Shown piece after piece: positions 8,681-16,314 of a stretch of 32,881 bases of DNA. The DNA comes from Opitutales bacterium (GTDB lineage Bacteria; Verrucomicrobiota; Verrucomicrobiia; Opitutales; Oceanipulchritudinaceae). Every line of letters starts with the position of its first letter. The stretch's first letter is position 1. The DNA lies in assembly GCA_020831585.1 (NCBI GenBank), contig JAFIGE010000045.1, positions 1-32,881 on the forward strand, written 5' to 3'. Made by a program: the position numbers and the translations under genes. The notes below the pieces were generated by a model. That model saw only the letters and a program-made list of their open reading frames with translations. It was not told the DNA's origin and did not search any database.

Positions 8681-8967
8681 TCGGGAAAGGGAGCGGTCGC
8701 GGAGATTCCCCCGCCCCGGCCGGAAAAGCCGCAGGTGCAACGCATTGTCCCCAAGATGGGGTCGCGCTACACGGGGCGAGAGGCCGCAGGATGAAGAAAT
8801 CGCGTCGAACCTACCTTCAAAAGACGGAGCGCCAGCACATGAAAGAACCGGTGCAATTCAGCCATCACCATGATGGAAATGTTTCTGAGCGGGTTCACCA
8901 AGTGAACGCAGGCAACGGCATGGCATTGGATCACCCTTCCTGGATGATTACACCCAAGCGGGTTGGC
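8681..8967. other. Intergenic stretch with no supported gene
   Basis: Between the REP-like repeat and the lipoprotein gene. Short open frames exist on both strands, but none has a recognisable domain, and one runs antisense into the lipoprotein gene. A small CCCC-AAGAT-GGGG hairpin lies near 8750. Nothing else is supported. Confidence 0.5.
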
Positions 8968-9888
8968 TCAACGAACTTCGATGGGGATTTCCTGACGGCG
9001 GAATCCGGGAGCCTCGATGAAGAGAGTTCCCGTGCCGGGTTGGCCACCTTCAATGTCAATCACGACTGAGCCGAAGCCCGAAGGAATGATGACCTCCGGC
9101 ATAATAATGGAAGCGGGCACATCCGTGGTTACGTCAATAACAAGACCACCGGCTGGGGCGACCCCGGGAATTTGGAAGCTCATCTGGTCGCGGCCGCCCG
9201 AAGACAGGCGCACCCGACCGGGCAAAATGGAAAGGCTGCCCTCGTCAATGCGAAACATCCCGGCGGGGATATCTCCGCTTCCGGTGCGCAGAGCCACTTC
9301 GTAAGCGCGCCCGGCGGGCAAGCTGGGCACCGTGAATTCAAGGGAGATGGGGGAATGAAAAGTGGTGGCCGCTTCCCTTCCATTCACTACGACAACGTCG
9401 CCCGCGCTGAATCCGCTCCCCACCAGACCGATGGTTGATCCAACCGGACCGCGTTCGGCGAGCAGTTGAATGGTGAAGCGATTGATGAGCCGCGCCACAT
9501 ACACGCCGCCATGCTCATGGGTGCTGAAACGGGTGCGGGTGCGGCGGATGTTGTTGCTGACTTCGTCGTAGGTCAGGATGAAGTAGTAGCGGGCTTCGGT
9601 CACACCGGGGGGCATCGCGTAATCAAACGTGAAGATGCGCTCGCCGCGCGGGCTCGGCTGCATGTCGAAGGTCTTTCCGTTAATAACAATCTGGGCGCGC
9701 TCCGTTCCGGCAATGGCATTGGTTTGCCCCAGACGGGCGGCAAATTCAAACGTGTAAATATTCGACGGGTTTTCCGGAATACGTTCGCGTGTGAAGTCTT
9801 GGAAGATCGGGTTCTGGCAACCCGTGATCACAAACAACAGCCCAGCGATACCAAGGCGAAAAGCCAGCGTGAGGAAACCATTCATCAT
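8968..9888 (-). CDS. Lipoprotein with IPT/TIG-like domain, unknown function
   Basis: About 306 residues. Residues 5-24 form a lipoprotein signal peptide ending in the lipobox VITGC, with Cys24 as the likely lipidated residue, so the protein is probably outer-membrane or periplasmic. Mid-protein, near residues 145-210, the pattern RGPVGSTIGLVGSGFSAGD..VVVNG.. resembles an IPT/TIG immunoglobulin-like fold, which is often found in surface and polymer-binding proteins. The N-terminal part (IYTFEFAARLGQTN..) and the C-terminal beta-rich part are not recognised. Either of the first two ATGs, 9888 or 9885, can be the start. It is divergent from mgtE with a 158-nt spacer. The function is unknown. Confidence 0.78.
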   Translation of the reverse strand: MMNGFLTLAFRLGIAGLLFVITGCQNPIFQDFTRERIPENPSNIYTFEFAARLGQTNAIAGTERAQIVINGKTFDMQPSPRGERIFTFDYAMPPGVTEARYYFILTYDEVSNNIRRTRTRFSTHEHGGVYVARLINRFTIQLLAERGPVGSTIGLVGSGFSAGDVVVVNGREAATTFHSPISLEFTVPSLPAGRAYEVALRTGSGDIPAGMFRIDEGSLSILPGRVRLSSGGRDQMSFQIPGVAPAGGLVIDVTTDVPASIIMPEVIIPSGFGSVVIDIEGGQPGTGTLFIEAPGFRRQEIPIEVR

Positions 9889-10046
9889 AAGCGGCGGACA
9901 CTAGGTTGCTTCACTCGCTATGGGCAAGCAAAAGCTGTGGCCATTCAACGTTTTGCTTGGTTGACAGGGTGGTTTGGAATGGCGGCAATCAAGGCTAACC
10001 GGGTGCCTGTCCGGGCGACCTTCCTCTCAATCCGAACTTTGTTGGA

Positions 10047-11417
10047 ATGACTGAAAACACGATTCTCCCCCTCGCTGACCAAATCCGCGCGTGCCTGGAT
10101 CTCCAGAAGCCTGCCGAGATCAAACGTCTCCTCACGGAAGTTCACCCGTCGGAGGCGTCGGAAGCACTCCTCGGGCTTCCGCGTTTTCAGCGGATTTCGG
10201 CGCTCACGCTCCTGCCCATTCGGGGGCAGGCGGATGTGTTCAGCTTTTTCCCCCTGGAAGAGCAGGTAGACATCGTCGAGGAACTCACCCAGCAGGGGGT
10301 TGTCCGCCTCGTCACCCACCTCTCGCACGACGAGCGGGCTGATCTGGTGGCTGAACTGCCGGATGCCCTGAAGGATGCGATCATGCGCAAACTCGATTTG
10401 CGCGAACAGGAGGATATTCGCCGCCTGGAGGCCTATGAGGACGACGAGATCGGGGCGATCATGACCTCCGACTTTGCCGCCCTTTCCCCCCGGTTAACGG
10501 CGCAGGAAGCCATTGATGCGCTGCGCGCGCGGGCGGAGGACTCCGAGACGATCTACTATGCCTATGTGCTCGATCCAGACCGGCACCTGCTTGGGGTGGT
10601 CACACTCAAACGCCTCATCACGGCCCGCTCCGACCGGCGTATTGAGGATATCATGACAACCTCGCCGATCTTTCTGCATACGCGGGCACCACTCGAAGAA
10701 GCGATCAAGGCCCTCCACAAAACAGACTTGATCGCTTTGCCGGTGATTGACCGGCAGGAACGCATGGTGGGCATCGTGACTTATGACGACGTCCATGACA
10801 TCGTGGAGGAAGAGGCGACGGAAGACTTCCACCGGATGGGCGGCAGCGCGGGCGTGGCGAGCTTCAAGACGGCTTCGCTGACGGAGTTGATCCGGCGGCG
10901 GCTTCCCTGGCTCATTCTCCTCGTCTTCATGAATATTTTTTCGGGCTTCTTTCTCGCCGTGTATGAAGGCACGATCGAGGCGGTGGTTGCGCTGGTCTTC
11001 TTTTTGCCTGTGCTCATTGGCAGCGGGGGCAATGCGGGTTCGCAGTCGGCCACCCTCATGGTCCGCGCGCTTGCCATTGGCGATGTCGCGGGGCGCGATT
11101 GGTTTCGCCTCCTGCGCCGGGAGTTTCTTGTGGCGGCCCTCCTCGGCTCGGCCATGGGCGTAGCCATCGCCAGTATCGGTCTGCTCAGGGTGGGTTACGA
11201 TGTGGCGATTGTTGTCGCGGCGACGATGCTCTGTGTGGTTATGGTGGGCAGCCTTATCGGTATGCTCCTTCCTTTTATCCTCGCCCGGTTGCGCATGGAT
11301 CCCGCCACCGCAAGCGCGCCCTTGGTGACATCGCTTTGCGATGTGTGCGGCGTGCTTATCTACTTCGGCATCGCCACTTGGTATTTCCGTGATCTCATCG
11401 CCATCGCAGCGGGGTGA
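10047..11417 (+). CDS. mgtE: MgtE-type magnesium channel/transporter
   Basis: An inner-membrane Mg2+ channel gated by cytosolic Mg2+. The 456 residues match the usual length. The order is a superhelical N domain (about 1-130, with SEASEALLGLPRFQRISALTLL and EELTQQGVVRLVTHLSHDERADLVAELP) and two CBS domains at about 135-260 (EIGAIMTSDF.., RIEDIMTTSPIFLHTRAPLEEAI.., VGIVTYDDVHDIV). The plug helix follows, then about five transmembrane helices from about 290 to the end. The pore region shows LPVLIGSGGNAGSQSATLMVR, the family signature, and the last helix keeps the conserved Asp in SLCDVCGVLIYF. It is convergent with menG; the two stop codons lie inside one hairpin at 11415-11432. No M-box riboswitch was recognised in the short upstream region. 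Confidence 0.95.
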   Translation: MTENTILPLADQIRACLDLQKPAEIKRLLTEVHPSEASEALLGLPRFQRISALTLLPIRGQADVFSFFPLEEQVDIVEELTQQGVVRLVTHLSHDERADLVAELPDALKDAIMRKLDLREQEDIRRLEAYEDDEIGAIMTSDFAALSPRLTAQEAIDALRARAEDSETIYYAYVLDPDRHLLGVVTLKRLITARSDRRIEDIMTTSPIFLHTRAPLEEAIKALHKTDLIALPVIDRQERMVGIVTYDDVHDIVEEEATEDFHRMGGSAGVASFKTASLTELIRRRLPWLILLVFMNIFSGFFLAVYEGTIEAVVALVFFLPVLIGSGGNAGSQSATLMVRALAIGDVAGRDWFRLLRREFLVAALLGSAMGVAIASIGLLRVGYDVAIVVAATMLCVVMVGSLIGMLLPFILARLRMDPATASAPLVTSLCDVCGVLIYFGIATWYFRDLIAIAAG

Positions 11418-11432
11418 GCGCTTGGGCGCTCA
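11415..11432. terminator. Palindrome spanning both stop codons of mgtE and menG
   Basis: TGAGCGCTTGGGCGCTCA: a perfect 7-bp stem with a 4-nt loop. The first three bases are the mgtE stop, and the last three are the menG stop on the other strand. It may act as a compact bidirectional transcription end, though there is no T tract on either side. Confidence 0.5.
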
Positions 11433-12134
11433 GGAGGCCGTGTGCAGGGCGACGATGGAGGCTGTGAGCCCGGTGGCACGCACGGTGGTGAAGCCGGCGG
11501 CGCGGATTTCCGCCGTGAGGCTTTCTTTGGTGGGGAACGATTCGATGCTGCCGGCGAGATAGTCGTAAGCCTGGCGGTTGCCACACACGATCCAGGCGAC
11601 AAAGGGCAACAGGTTTTTCAAGTAGAAGAAATAGAACGGTCTGAACCAGCGGTCGGGCTGTGTGAACTCCAAAATATGAAGGTGTCCCCCGGGTCGAAGG
11701 ACGCGTCGCATTTCGCACAGCCCGCGGTGGCGGTTCTCCAGGTTGCGCAGGCCAAAGGCAATTGTGAGGGCGTCCACGCTGCTGTCTTCGAGGGGGAGGT
11801 GCAGGCAGTCGCCTTCGAGAAAGACGATATCAGCGAAGCGGTTGTCGCGGGTTCCCTTGCGGCGGGCCTCTTCGAGCATCGGCGGGCAAAAGTCGTAGCC
11901 GGTGATCCGGACATCCGCACCGAGGCGTTTGCGCAGGGCGAACGCCACATCCCCGCTTCCCGTGGCCAGATCGGCGACATCACGGGGAGCGGCGGCGGCG
12001 ACCGCACGCACGAGGCGGGCGCGCCAATAGAAGTCCATCCCTCCGCTGAGAAGATGGTTGGCGAAATCATAGCGCCGGGAGATGCCGGCAAACATTCGGC
12101 GAACAGCCGTTCCTTCGGGCATGATGGCACCCAT
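11430..12134 (-). CDS. menG: Demethylmenaquinone methyltransferase (UbiE/MenG)
   Basis: A SAM-dependent C-methyltransferase that completes menaquinone (or carries out the ubiquinone C-methylation step). The 234 residues are typical. The [23 protein letters not shown] block is the UbiE N-terminal signature. Motif I for SAM is [13 protein letters not shown], the post-I acid is in [14 protein letters not shown], and the UbiE signature blocks [26 protein letters not shown] and ILEFTQP follow. The C-terminal [17 protein letters not shown] is also conserved. The start may be 12134 or the ATG at 12122. It begins 9 nt after the AraC gene ends on the same strand, so the two may be co-transcribed. MenG is more likely than UbiE for this phylum, but the sequence does not separate them. 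Confidence 0.92.
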   Translation of the reverse strand: MGAIMPEGTAVRRMFAGISRRYDFANHLLSGGMDFYWRARLVRAVAAAAPRDVADLATGSGDVAFALRKRLGADVRITGYDFCPPMLEEARRKGTRDNRFADIVFLEGDCLHLPLEDSSVDALTIAFGLRNLENRHRGLCEMRRVLRPGGHLHILEFTQPDRWFRPFYFFYLKNLLPFVAWIVCGNRQAYDYLAGSIESFPTKESLTAEIRAAGFTTVRATGLTASIVALHTAS

Positions 12135-12143
12135 CGCGGGGGC

Positions 12144-13007
12144 CTAGCGGATTGTCAAGCGGCTCGGCGCAACGCCGTGGAACTTCTTGAAGATGCGCGA
12201 GAAATGGTAGGGGTCCTCGAAGCCCGAGGCTCGGGCCACTTCAGCCACCTGCCAGGGGCCGTCACGAAGGAGATTGGCGGCGTGATGGAGCTTCCTCTGT
12301 AGAAGAACCTGGTAGGGCGATTCGCCGAAGGCCCCGCGGAAACTCCGGCAGAGGTGCTCCGGGGTAACGCCCACGCGAACGGCCAGCGCCGAAAGGGAAG
12401 GGATCGTGGCAAACTCCCGGTCGATAATCTCCATTGTCTGCCGGGCGAGGGGCGGGATGGTGGCCTGCCGACGCCCCTCGCGGGCGGCGCGACCGAGCCG
12501 CCAGACAAGCACATTGTATAAGTGCGCGGTCAAGGCCGAGGTCTCGGGAGAGTCGCGCACGCCCTCTTCCAAGAGTTCCGCACATGTGCGCAGAATCCGC
12601 GTTTCGCCGTGTACCCGACCAGCCGTGCCCGCTTCAAGTCCGGCTTCGCGCCAAAGGGACGGCTGCTCGGGGCTGCGCACGGCCACAAAAAACTTTGTCA
12701 AACCCTCAACCGCGCCCGCTTCGACGCGGTGCGGGATATGCGGACCGTAGGTGAACCAAGAGCCGGGACGAAGAGAGTGGCATGCGCCGCCAAGCTCCAG
12801 CTCTCCCGAACCCTCCGCGATCACTTCGATAATCCAGAAAGGAAACGAAGCGCGGTTGATGGAGTAGGGGGGCGGGCAGACCTCGCGCCCACCGCAGAGG
12901 GCGTTGAGCGCCCGCTCAGGCTCACCGGCGACGGCAAAATACCGCCCCTCGCGGACATGGGGAGCCAACTCGATGGGGAGACGGGCGGTGGGGGCAGGCG
13001 CTGGCAT
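12144..13007 (-). CDS. AraC-family transcriptional regulator (cupin sensor + HTH)
   Basis: About 287 residues. The N-terminal half carries an AraC-type cupin (FWIIEVIAEGSGELELGGACHSLRPGSWFTYGPHIPHRVEA), usually a sugar sensor. The C-terminal 100 residues hold the paired HTH: LSALAVRVGVTPEHLCRSFRGAFGESPYQVLLQRKL, then VAEVARASGFEDPYHFSRIFKKFHGVAPSRL. The frame is open upstream to an ATG at 13187, but codons between 13187 and about 13090 belong to the tail of a decayed RAYT. The ATG at 13007, preceded by CTAAGGG, is therefore the likely original start, although its spacing to that SD is short. It is followed by menG after 9 nt. The regulon is unknown. Confidence 0.85.
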   Translation of the reverse strand: MPAPAPTARLPIELAPHVREGRYFAVAGEPERALNALCGGREVCPPPYSINRASFPFWIIEVIAEGSGELELGGACHSLRPGSWFTYGPHIPHRVEAGAVEGLTKFFVAVRSPEQPSLWREAGLEAGTAGRVHGETRILRTCAELLEEGVRDSPETSALTAHLYNVLVWRLGRAAREGRRQATIPPLARQTMEIIDREFATIPSLSALAVRVGVTPEHLCRSFRGAFGESPYQVLLQRKLHHAANLLRDGPWQVAEVARASGFEDPYHFSRIFKKFHGVAPSRLTIR

Positions 13008-13089
13008 ACCCTTAGCGAAATGGCCAAATCGGCCACGTGCAACTCCGGAAGCCGCAAGGAGGTTGTGGGATGGCAATGGTTGCCACATT

Positions 13090-13354
13090 CCGGCCTCTCC
13101 GAGGAGGCCGCATTTCCGGACCCATCCCGGCTGCACAACCGCGCACGGTAGCGCTCGCGTCATTTCGTCGCCAGCGTCCTCGACCACACAAACCTGCCCG
13201 CATCGGGTTCAAGTCGATATATCCCCAAAGCCTCCATGATCTCCTCATCCATCAGCAGCCCTTTCCATACCACCCACCAAACAAGGTAGTGGAATGCCAA
13301 ACGCGGATAACGCAACCGACGACAATATATCCTGATCAAGTCACCACTCCTCAA
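13090..13354 (-). pseudogene. Internally deleted RAYT (copy 3)
   Basis: The first part reads IYCRRLRYPRLAFHYLVWWV and then VWKGLLMDEEIMEAL, matching residues 5-37 of the complete RAYT. It then jumps, with a frame change, to GYIDLNPMRAGL, which matches AYIDLNPVRAGL near residue 180. About 140 codons containing the HUH motif and catalytic Tyr are gone. Past the junction, nucleotide similarity to the 3' part of the 21894 copy continues (shared blocks around GCACGGTAGCGCTCG) to about 13090. The ATG start is replaced by TTG. Beyond it, the frame runs into the AraC gene. It is non-functional as a transposase but keeps both ends, like a MITE-type derivative. Confidence 0.8.
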
Positions 13355-13369
13355 CGGAATGTCAATTGC

Positions 13370-13384
13370 AATATTCAGAACATT
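13370..13384. repeat. RAYT-upstream palindrome, copy 3
   Basis: AATATTCAGAACATT, 7-nt arms with one mismatch around a central A, followed by an A run as in copies 1 and 2. It lies upstream of the decayed RAYT at 13090-13354. Confidence 0.7.
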
Positions 13385-13439
13385 AAAAAAAAGACGTTAG
13401 AGAACTGGCGCGCGGCATTGCAGCCCTAAAAAAGGGGGG

Positions 13440-13994
13440 CTAAGACCACTCCGGCGGATTCTGGCAATCCGCCCGGAGAACCCCGATGTAGGGGAGGTTG
13501 CGGTAGTGTTCGGCGAAATCCAAACCGTAGCCGATAACAAACTCGTCGGGAATGTCGAAACCCACGTAGTCCGCTCTCGCGGAAACGGCCCGGCGCGCTT
13601 TCTTTTCCAATAGCGCGGCGAAGCGGGCGGTGGCCGGGCGAAGGCTGCGGATCTCTCGCATGACCCGCTCGAAAGTGAAGCCGGTGTCGAGGATGTCGTC
13701 GATCACAAGGACATGCCGGTCACGAATGTCCAAGCGCAGGGTGTCAATGATTTGCGGTTTTTGCACGGGAGAGGTGTCGTCCCGGTAGCTGGACACGCGC
13801 ATGCAATCCAACCGCACGGGCAAGGTGATGTGGCGCATCAGATCGGCTGTAAACATCAGCGCCCCGTTGATGATGGCAATGATGGTCAGCTCGCCGACCT
13901 CGGCATAGTCTCGCGAGATCTCGGCCGCCAGAGCCCGCACGCGGGTGTCAATTTGCTCGGCCGTGACGACTATTTTCTCAAGATCTTCGTGCAT
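13440..13994 (-). CDS. hpt: Hypoxanthine phosphoribosyltransferase
   Basis: It salvages hypoxanthine and guanine with PRPP to IMP and GMP in the cytosol. The 184 residues match the family. The PRPP-binding loop VLVIDDILDTGFT is exact, the flexible-loop region SSYRDDTSP is present, and the base-binding C-terminal block ADYVGFDIPDEFVIGYGLDFAEHYRNLPYIGVL is the HPRT signature. The start used is the ATG at 13994 (MHEDLEKIVVTAEQI); an ATG at 14111 would add 39 residues with no similarity. It is divergent from the Cys-repeat gene, with about 190 nt between the start codons. Confidence 0.93.
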   Translation of the reverse strand: MHEDLEKIVVTAEQIDTRVRALAAEISRDYAEVGELTIIAIINGALMFTADLMRHITLPVRLDCMRVSSYRDDTSPVQKPQIIDTLRLDIRDRHVLVIDDILDTGFTFERVMREIRSLRPATARFAALLEKKARRAVSARADYVGFDIPDEFVIGYGLDFAEHYRNLPYIGVLRADCQNPPEWS

Positions 13995-14187
13995 GGTGGG
14001 GGGATAAGTTCGCTTTGCTTGCAGAACTGCAAGCGGGAATCGTTCCGGAATGGGGGAAATCAGGCTTTCTTCGGTTGAATGGGAATAAAGTTTGCTCCTA
14101 TGAATCTTCAAAGTTGCGTCCGACGCCGATGTCTTTCAAGTTTTTCGTCGTCATCATCGACTTATCATCCACGACCCTAACTTAATT

Positions 14188-14982
14188 ATGATCAGAACAT
14201 TCCTAATACTTGTCGCTGCTGCGGTGGCTTCCTACAGCCTTATGGTCTATGCCGGGAGCGCTTCCTGTCCCGTTTCTTTCGTCTCTTCAAGTGAAACGAG
14301 GGTGGCTGCCTCCGCCTGCTGCGGGGAGAAAACCGTTTTGGCCTCCTTGCCCGCCGCTCAGGAATGCAGCGGTTCCGATAACCTGCTCGCTGCCTCGGGT
14401 TGCTGCGCTACTGCCGCCGTTTTGGCCTCAGCGCCCGCCGTAGAAACAAGCGGTTGCTGCTCTGCGCAAGCCGTCCTGGCCTCGGCTCCTGCCGTGAAGG
14501 CTGATGCTTGTTGTGCAGCTGAAGCAGTTCTCGCTTCGCAGCCAGCGGTTGATGCCAGCGCGTGCTGTTCGTCCGTCGCCGTGGCCGCCGTTGAGGCAGC
14601 CTCGTGCTGTGCCGCCGCCGCCGTTTTGGCTTCCGGACCCGCGGTCAAGGCAGATGATTGCTGCGCTTCCGCCGCTGTCCTCGCTTCCGTGCCAGCTGTC
14701 AGTGGCGATGCCTGCTGCGCCGGCGGGGCAACGGCTGCCAAGGCCGAAGCGGTATCCGTTGACTGTTGCAGTGGAGCGACCACGGTGGCCGATTCCTGCT
14801 GTGCGGGAGCCGGCTGTGGTGCTTTGGAGACGGCTTCTGTTTCTCCGACTGGCGGGGCGCAGGCGGTTCTCGCTTCTATGGTCGAGGCGGATGCAGGTGA
14901 CTGCGCTGCAGCCTGCGCCAAAGAGTGCGGCGCGGAAGCTTGCTGCGGCGGAGAGTTGGCGGCTGTAACCCCCGCTCGCTGA
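14188..14982 (+). CDS. Secreted protein with 18-residue Cys-Cys repeats, unknown function
   Basis: I do not recognise the family. The protein has 264 residues. Residues 2-23 form a signal peptide (IRTFLILVAAAVASYSLMVYAG), so it is probably exported to the periplasm or beyond. The mature part is built on CC-x3-AVLAS-x-PAV-x4. Adjacent Cys pairs occur at 44, 72, 90, 108, 126, 140, 158, 176, 193, 204 and 252, with exact 18-residue spacing over most of 72-176. Six single Cys bring the total to 28, and the rest is mostly Ala, Val, Ser and acidic residues, with few aromatics. The DNA of the units has diverged, so the repeat is not a recent duplication and appears to be selected. Metal binding, redox storage or a disulfide-linked surface layer are all possible; none is shown. 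A strong terminator follows. Confidence 0.8.
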   Translation: MIRTFLILVAAAVASYSLMVYAGSASCPVSFVSSSETRVAASACCGEKTVLASLPAAQECSGSDNLLAASGCCATAAVLASAPAVETSGCCSAQAVLASAPAVKADACCAAEAVLASQPAVDASACCSSVAVAAVEAASCCAAAAVLASGPAVKADDCCASAAVLASVPAVSGDACCAGGATAAKAEAVSVDCCSGATTVADSCCAGAGCGALETASVSPTGGAQAVLASMVEADAGDCAAACAKECGAEACCGGELAAVTPAR

Positions 14983-15019
14983 GACTCGGCGACGGCTTAG
15001 GATAGAGCCTTCCTTTTTC

Positions 15020-15060
15020 AAAGCCTCCATGGTATCGCCCATGGAGGCTTTTTGTCTTTT
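15020..15060 (+). terminator. Rho-independent terminator after the Cys-repeat gene
   Basis: A perfect 13-bp stem (AAAGCCTCCATGG / CCATGGAGGCTTT) with a 6-nt loop is followed by a T-rich tail, 38 nt past the stop codon. It is the clearest terminator in the window and implies that the Cys-repeat gene is a single-gene transcript. Confidence 0.9.
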
Positions 15061-15186
15061 GAAAAGAAGGTTTACCCGGTCTTCGGTGAACTTCGTTTTG
15101 CGCAAAATGTATGGGCTATTCCGCGTGAAGTGCCTTAGCGCTTTCTTGTTGATCCTGCGAATGGATGGCTCCTGCACTCCCTAAAC

Positions 15187-15366
15187 ATGGTCGGATCGCT
15201 CGCTTTCGGTCTCATCGGTGTGATTCTTTGGTCGATGTATCGAGATTGCGCGGACTACGGGGAGTGGAAATTCCATCGGTGCGCCACCGCGCTGGTCTTC
15301 TTGACCTCTCATCTTGCTCTTAAGCTGGGGCTCCCTCTTGGTGGAGCCATCGCCGGGCCTCCTATC
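15187..15366 (+). pseudogene. Fragment of a GPH-family (MFS_2) sugar:cation symporter
   Basis: The frame reads GVILWSMYRDCADYGEWKF and continues HRCATALVFLTSHLALKLG and LPLGGAIAG. This matches the GPH-symporter signature (WAMYxDxADYGEWKxGRRATxLVFSxxxFAxKLGxAxGGAxAG). Only this one helix-loop-helix segment of a roughly 450-residue protein is present; no symporter sequence was found on either side. It overlaps the end of the AraC gene by 5 nt. It suggests a sugar-uptake gene once stood beside the AraC regulator and the Gfo/Idh enzyme and was deleted. It may still be translated from the ATG at 15187, but as a fragment it would not be functional. Confidence 0.7.
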
Positions 15367-16213
15367 GGGCCGCTTTGCGGTTTGACCGGATCTTCCGGCG
15401 GGATGCCTTTTCAGAAATCAAGCTGCTATGAAGCGCATTTCTCCAGGTGCGGGGAGCGTAGCCCATGCGTTCTTTAAAGGCTCTCGAAAACGCGCTTGCG
15501 CTGCCAAAACCACAGCGTTCGGCAATCGCCTCCAAACCGTCGGTGGTACGGCTCATTTCGTCGAGAGCGCGTTGGAACTGGAGTCGTTGCAGGGCCACTT
15601 TTGGGGCGCAGCCCAGGCTTTTGTGAAAGAGGCGACGCAGGTGCGCGGGCGATGCCCCCACCGCCCGGCCAACCTCATCCAGTCCGGGGCTCCGCGACAG
15701 GTGATCGCCATACCACAGCAGGGCGCGTTTGACGGTTTGAATTCCGGAAAGACCCCTTGATTTATCCTCAATTTCAAGCGTGGGATGGGCATCTGCGGCC
15801 AGCAGGGAGAGTTCGAGGAGCAGGTGTTCCTGCTGTAAATGCGTGAACGCATCGGGCTGACGAAATCCCGCCAGAGCTTGCTTCTGCAACTCGCGCAGCC
15901 GCGTAATCTGCCTGGCCGCGAGTCCGAGAGAGATATACCCGGCCGGGGGGAGGGTCTCGCGGAGAGGTGCCGGGGCAACCGGGAAATGAAAGACAGCAAC
16001 TTCCGCCGCCGCCGCGCCATCTCCATCCCAACCGTGCTCCGAACCGGGTGGGAAGATCCACAGGCGGCACTTCTGCAATTCCCCTTCACCGCCGGGGAAT
16101 AAGGGAGCGATGCGTCCCTTGAGCACCGCTTGGAATTCCCAAAACGGCCGGCGAATCGGAGTGAGCGGATTTAATCCGTAGGTCCGGCGACCATGTCCAA
16201 TATAGACGAGCAT
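15362..16213 (-). CDS. AraC-family transcriptional regulator
   Basis: About 283 residues. The N-terminal 130 residues are a cupin-like sensor (FWEFQAVLKGRIAPLF.., LWIFPPGSEHGWDG), weaker than in the other AraC gene here. The C-terminal HTH pair is LDEVGRAVGASPAHLRRLFHKSLGCAPKVALQRLQFQRAL and LEAIAERCGFGSASAFSRAFKERMGYAPRTWR. The start at 16213 gives MLVYIGHGRRTYG. It is divergent from the Gfo/Idh gene with a spacer of about 100 nt, so it could regulate that gene. Its last codons overlap the symporter fragment, and the C-terminal tail beyond the HTH may have been altered when the neighbouring DNA was deleted. The effector is unknown; a sugar or sugar acid is likely from the neighbours. Confidence 0.87.
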   Translation of the reverse strand: MLVYIGHGRRTYGLNPLTPIRRPFWEFQAVLKGRIAPLFPGGEGELQKCRLWIFPPGSEHGWDGDGAAAAEVAVFHFPVAPAPLRETLPPAGYISLGLAARQITRLRELQKQALAGFRQPDAFTHLQQEHLLLELSLLAADAHPTLEIEDKSRGLSGIQTVKRALLWYGDHLSRSPGLDEVGRAVGASPAHLRRLFHKSLGCAPKVALQRLQFQRALDEMSRTTDGLEAIAERCGFGSASAFSRAFKERMGYAPRTWRNALHSSLISEKASRRKIRSNRKAAR

Positions 16214-16314
16214 AAAGAAATCTTCCGATAGGAGGGCGATTTAGGAGCGAAAATGTCAAGTTTATGAGCGTGCCCGCTATGGCTCTTTCGGAAGCTATTT
16301 GCTAATCTGCTCTA

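Noticed and set aside
13021-13035. TGGCCAAATCGGCCA palindrome near the AraC start as a third REP copy
   Set aside because: Only the inner arms resemble the REP palindrome; the outer arms and the 65-nt flank are absent.
14188-14201. A 14-nt match between the start of the Cys-repeat gene and the palindrome at 3856-3869
   Set aside because: It covers the start codon region of a gene with no RAYT remnant nearby, and the AT-rich palindrome can occur by chance. One match is not enough.
14358-15177. Two long open frames antisense to the Cys-repeat gene (187 and 249 codons)
   Set aside because: They arise from the Ala/Cys-rich codon bias of the sense gene, show no domain, and repeat the sense periodicity. 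The sense strand has the signal peptide and the terminator.
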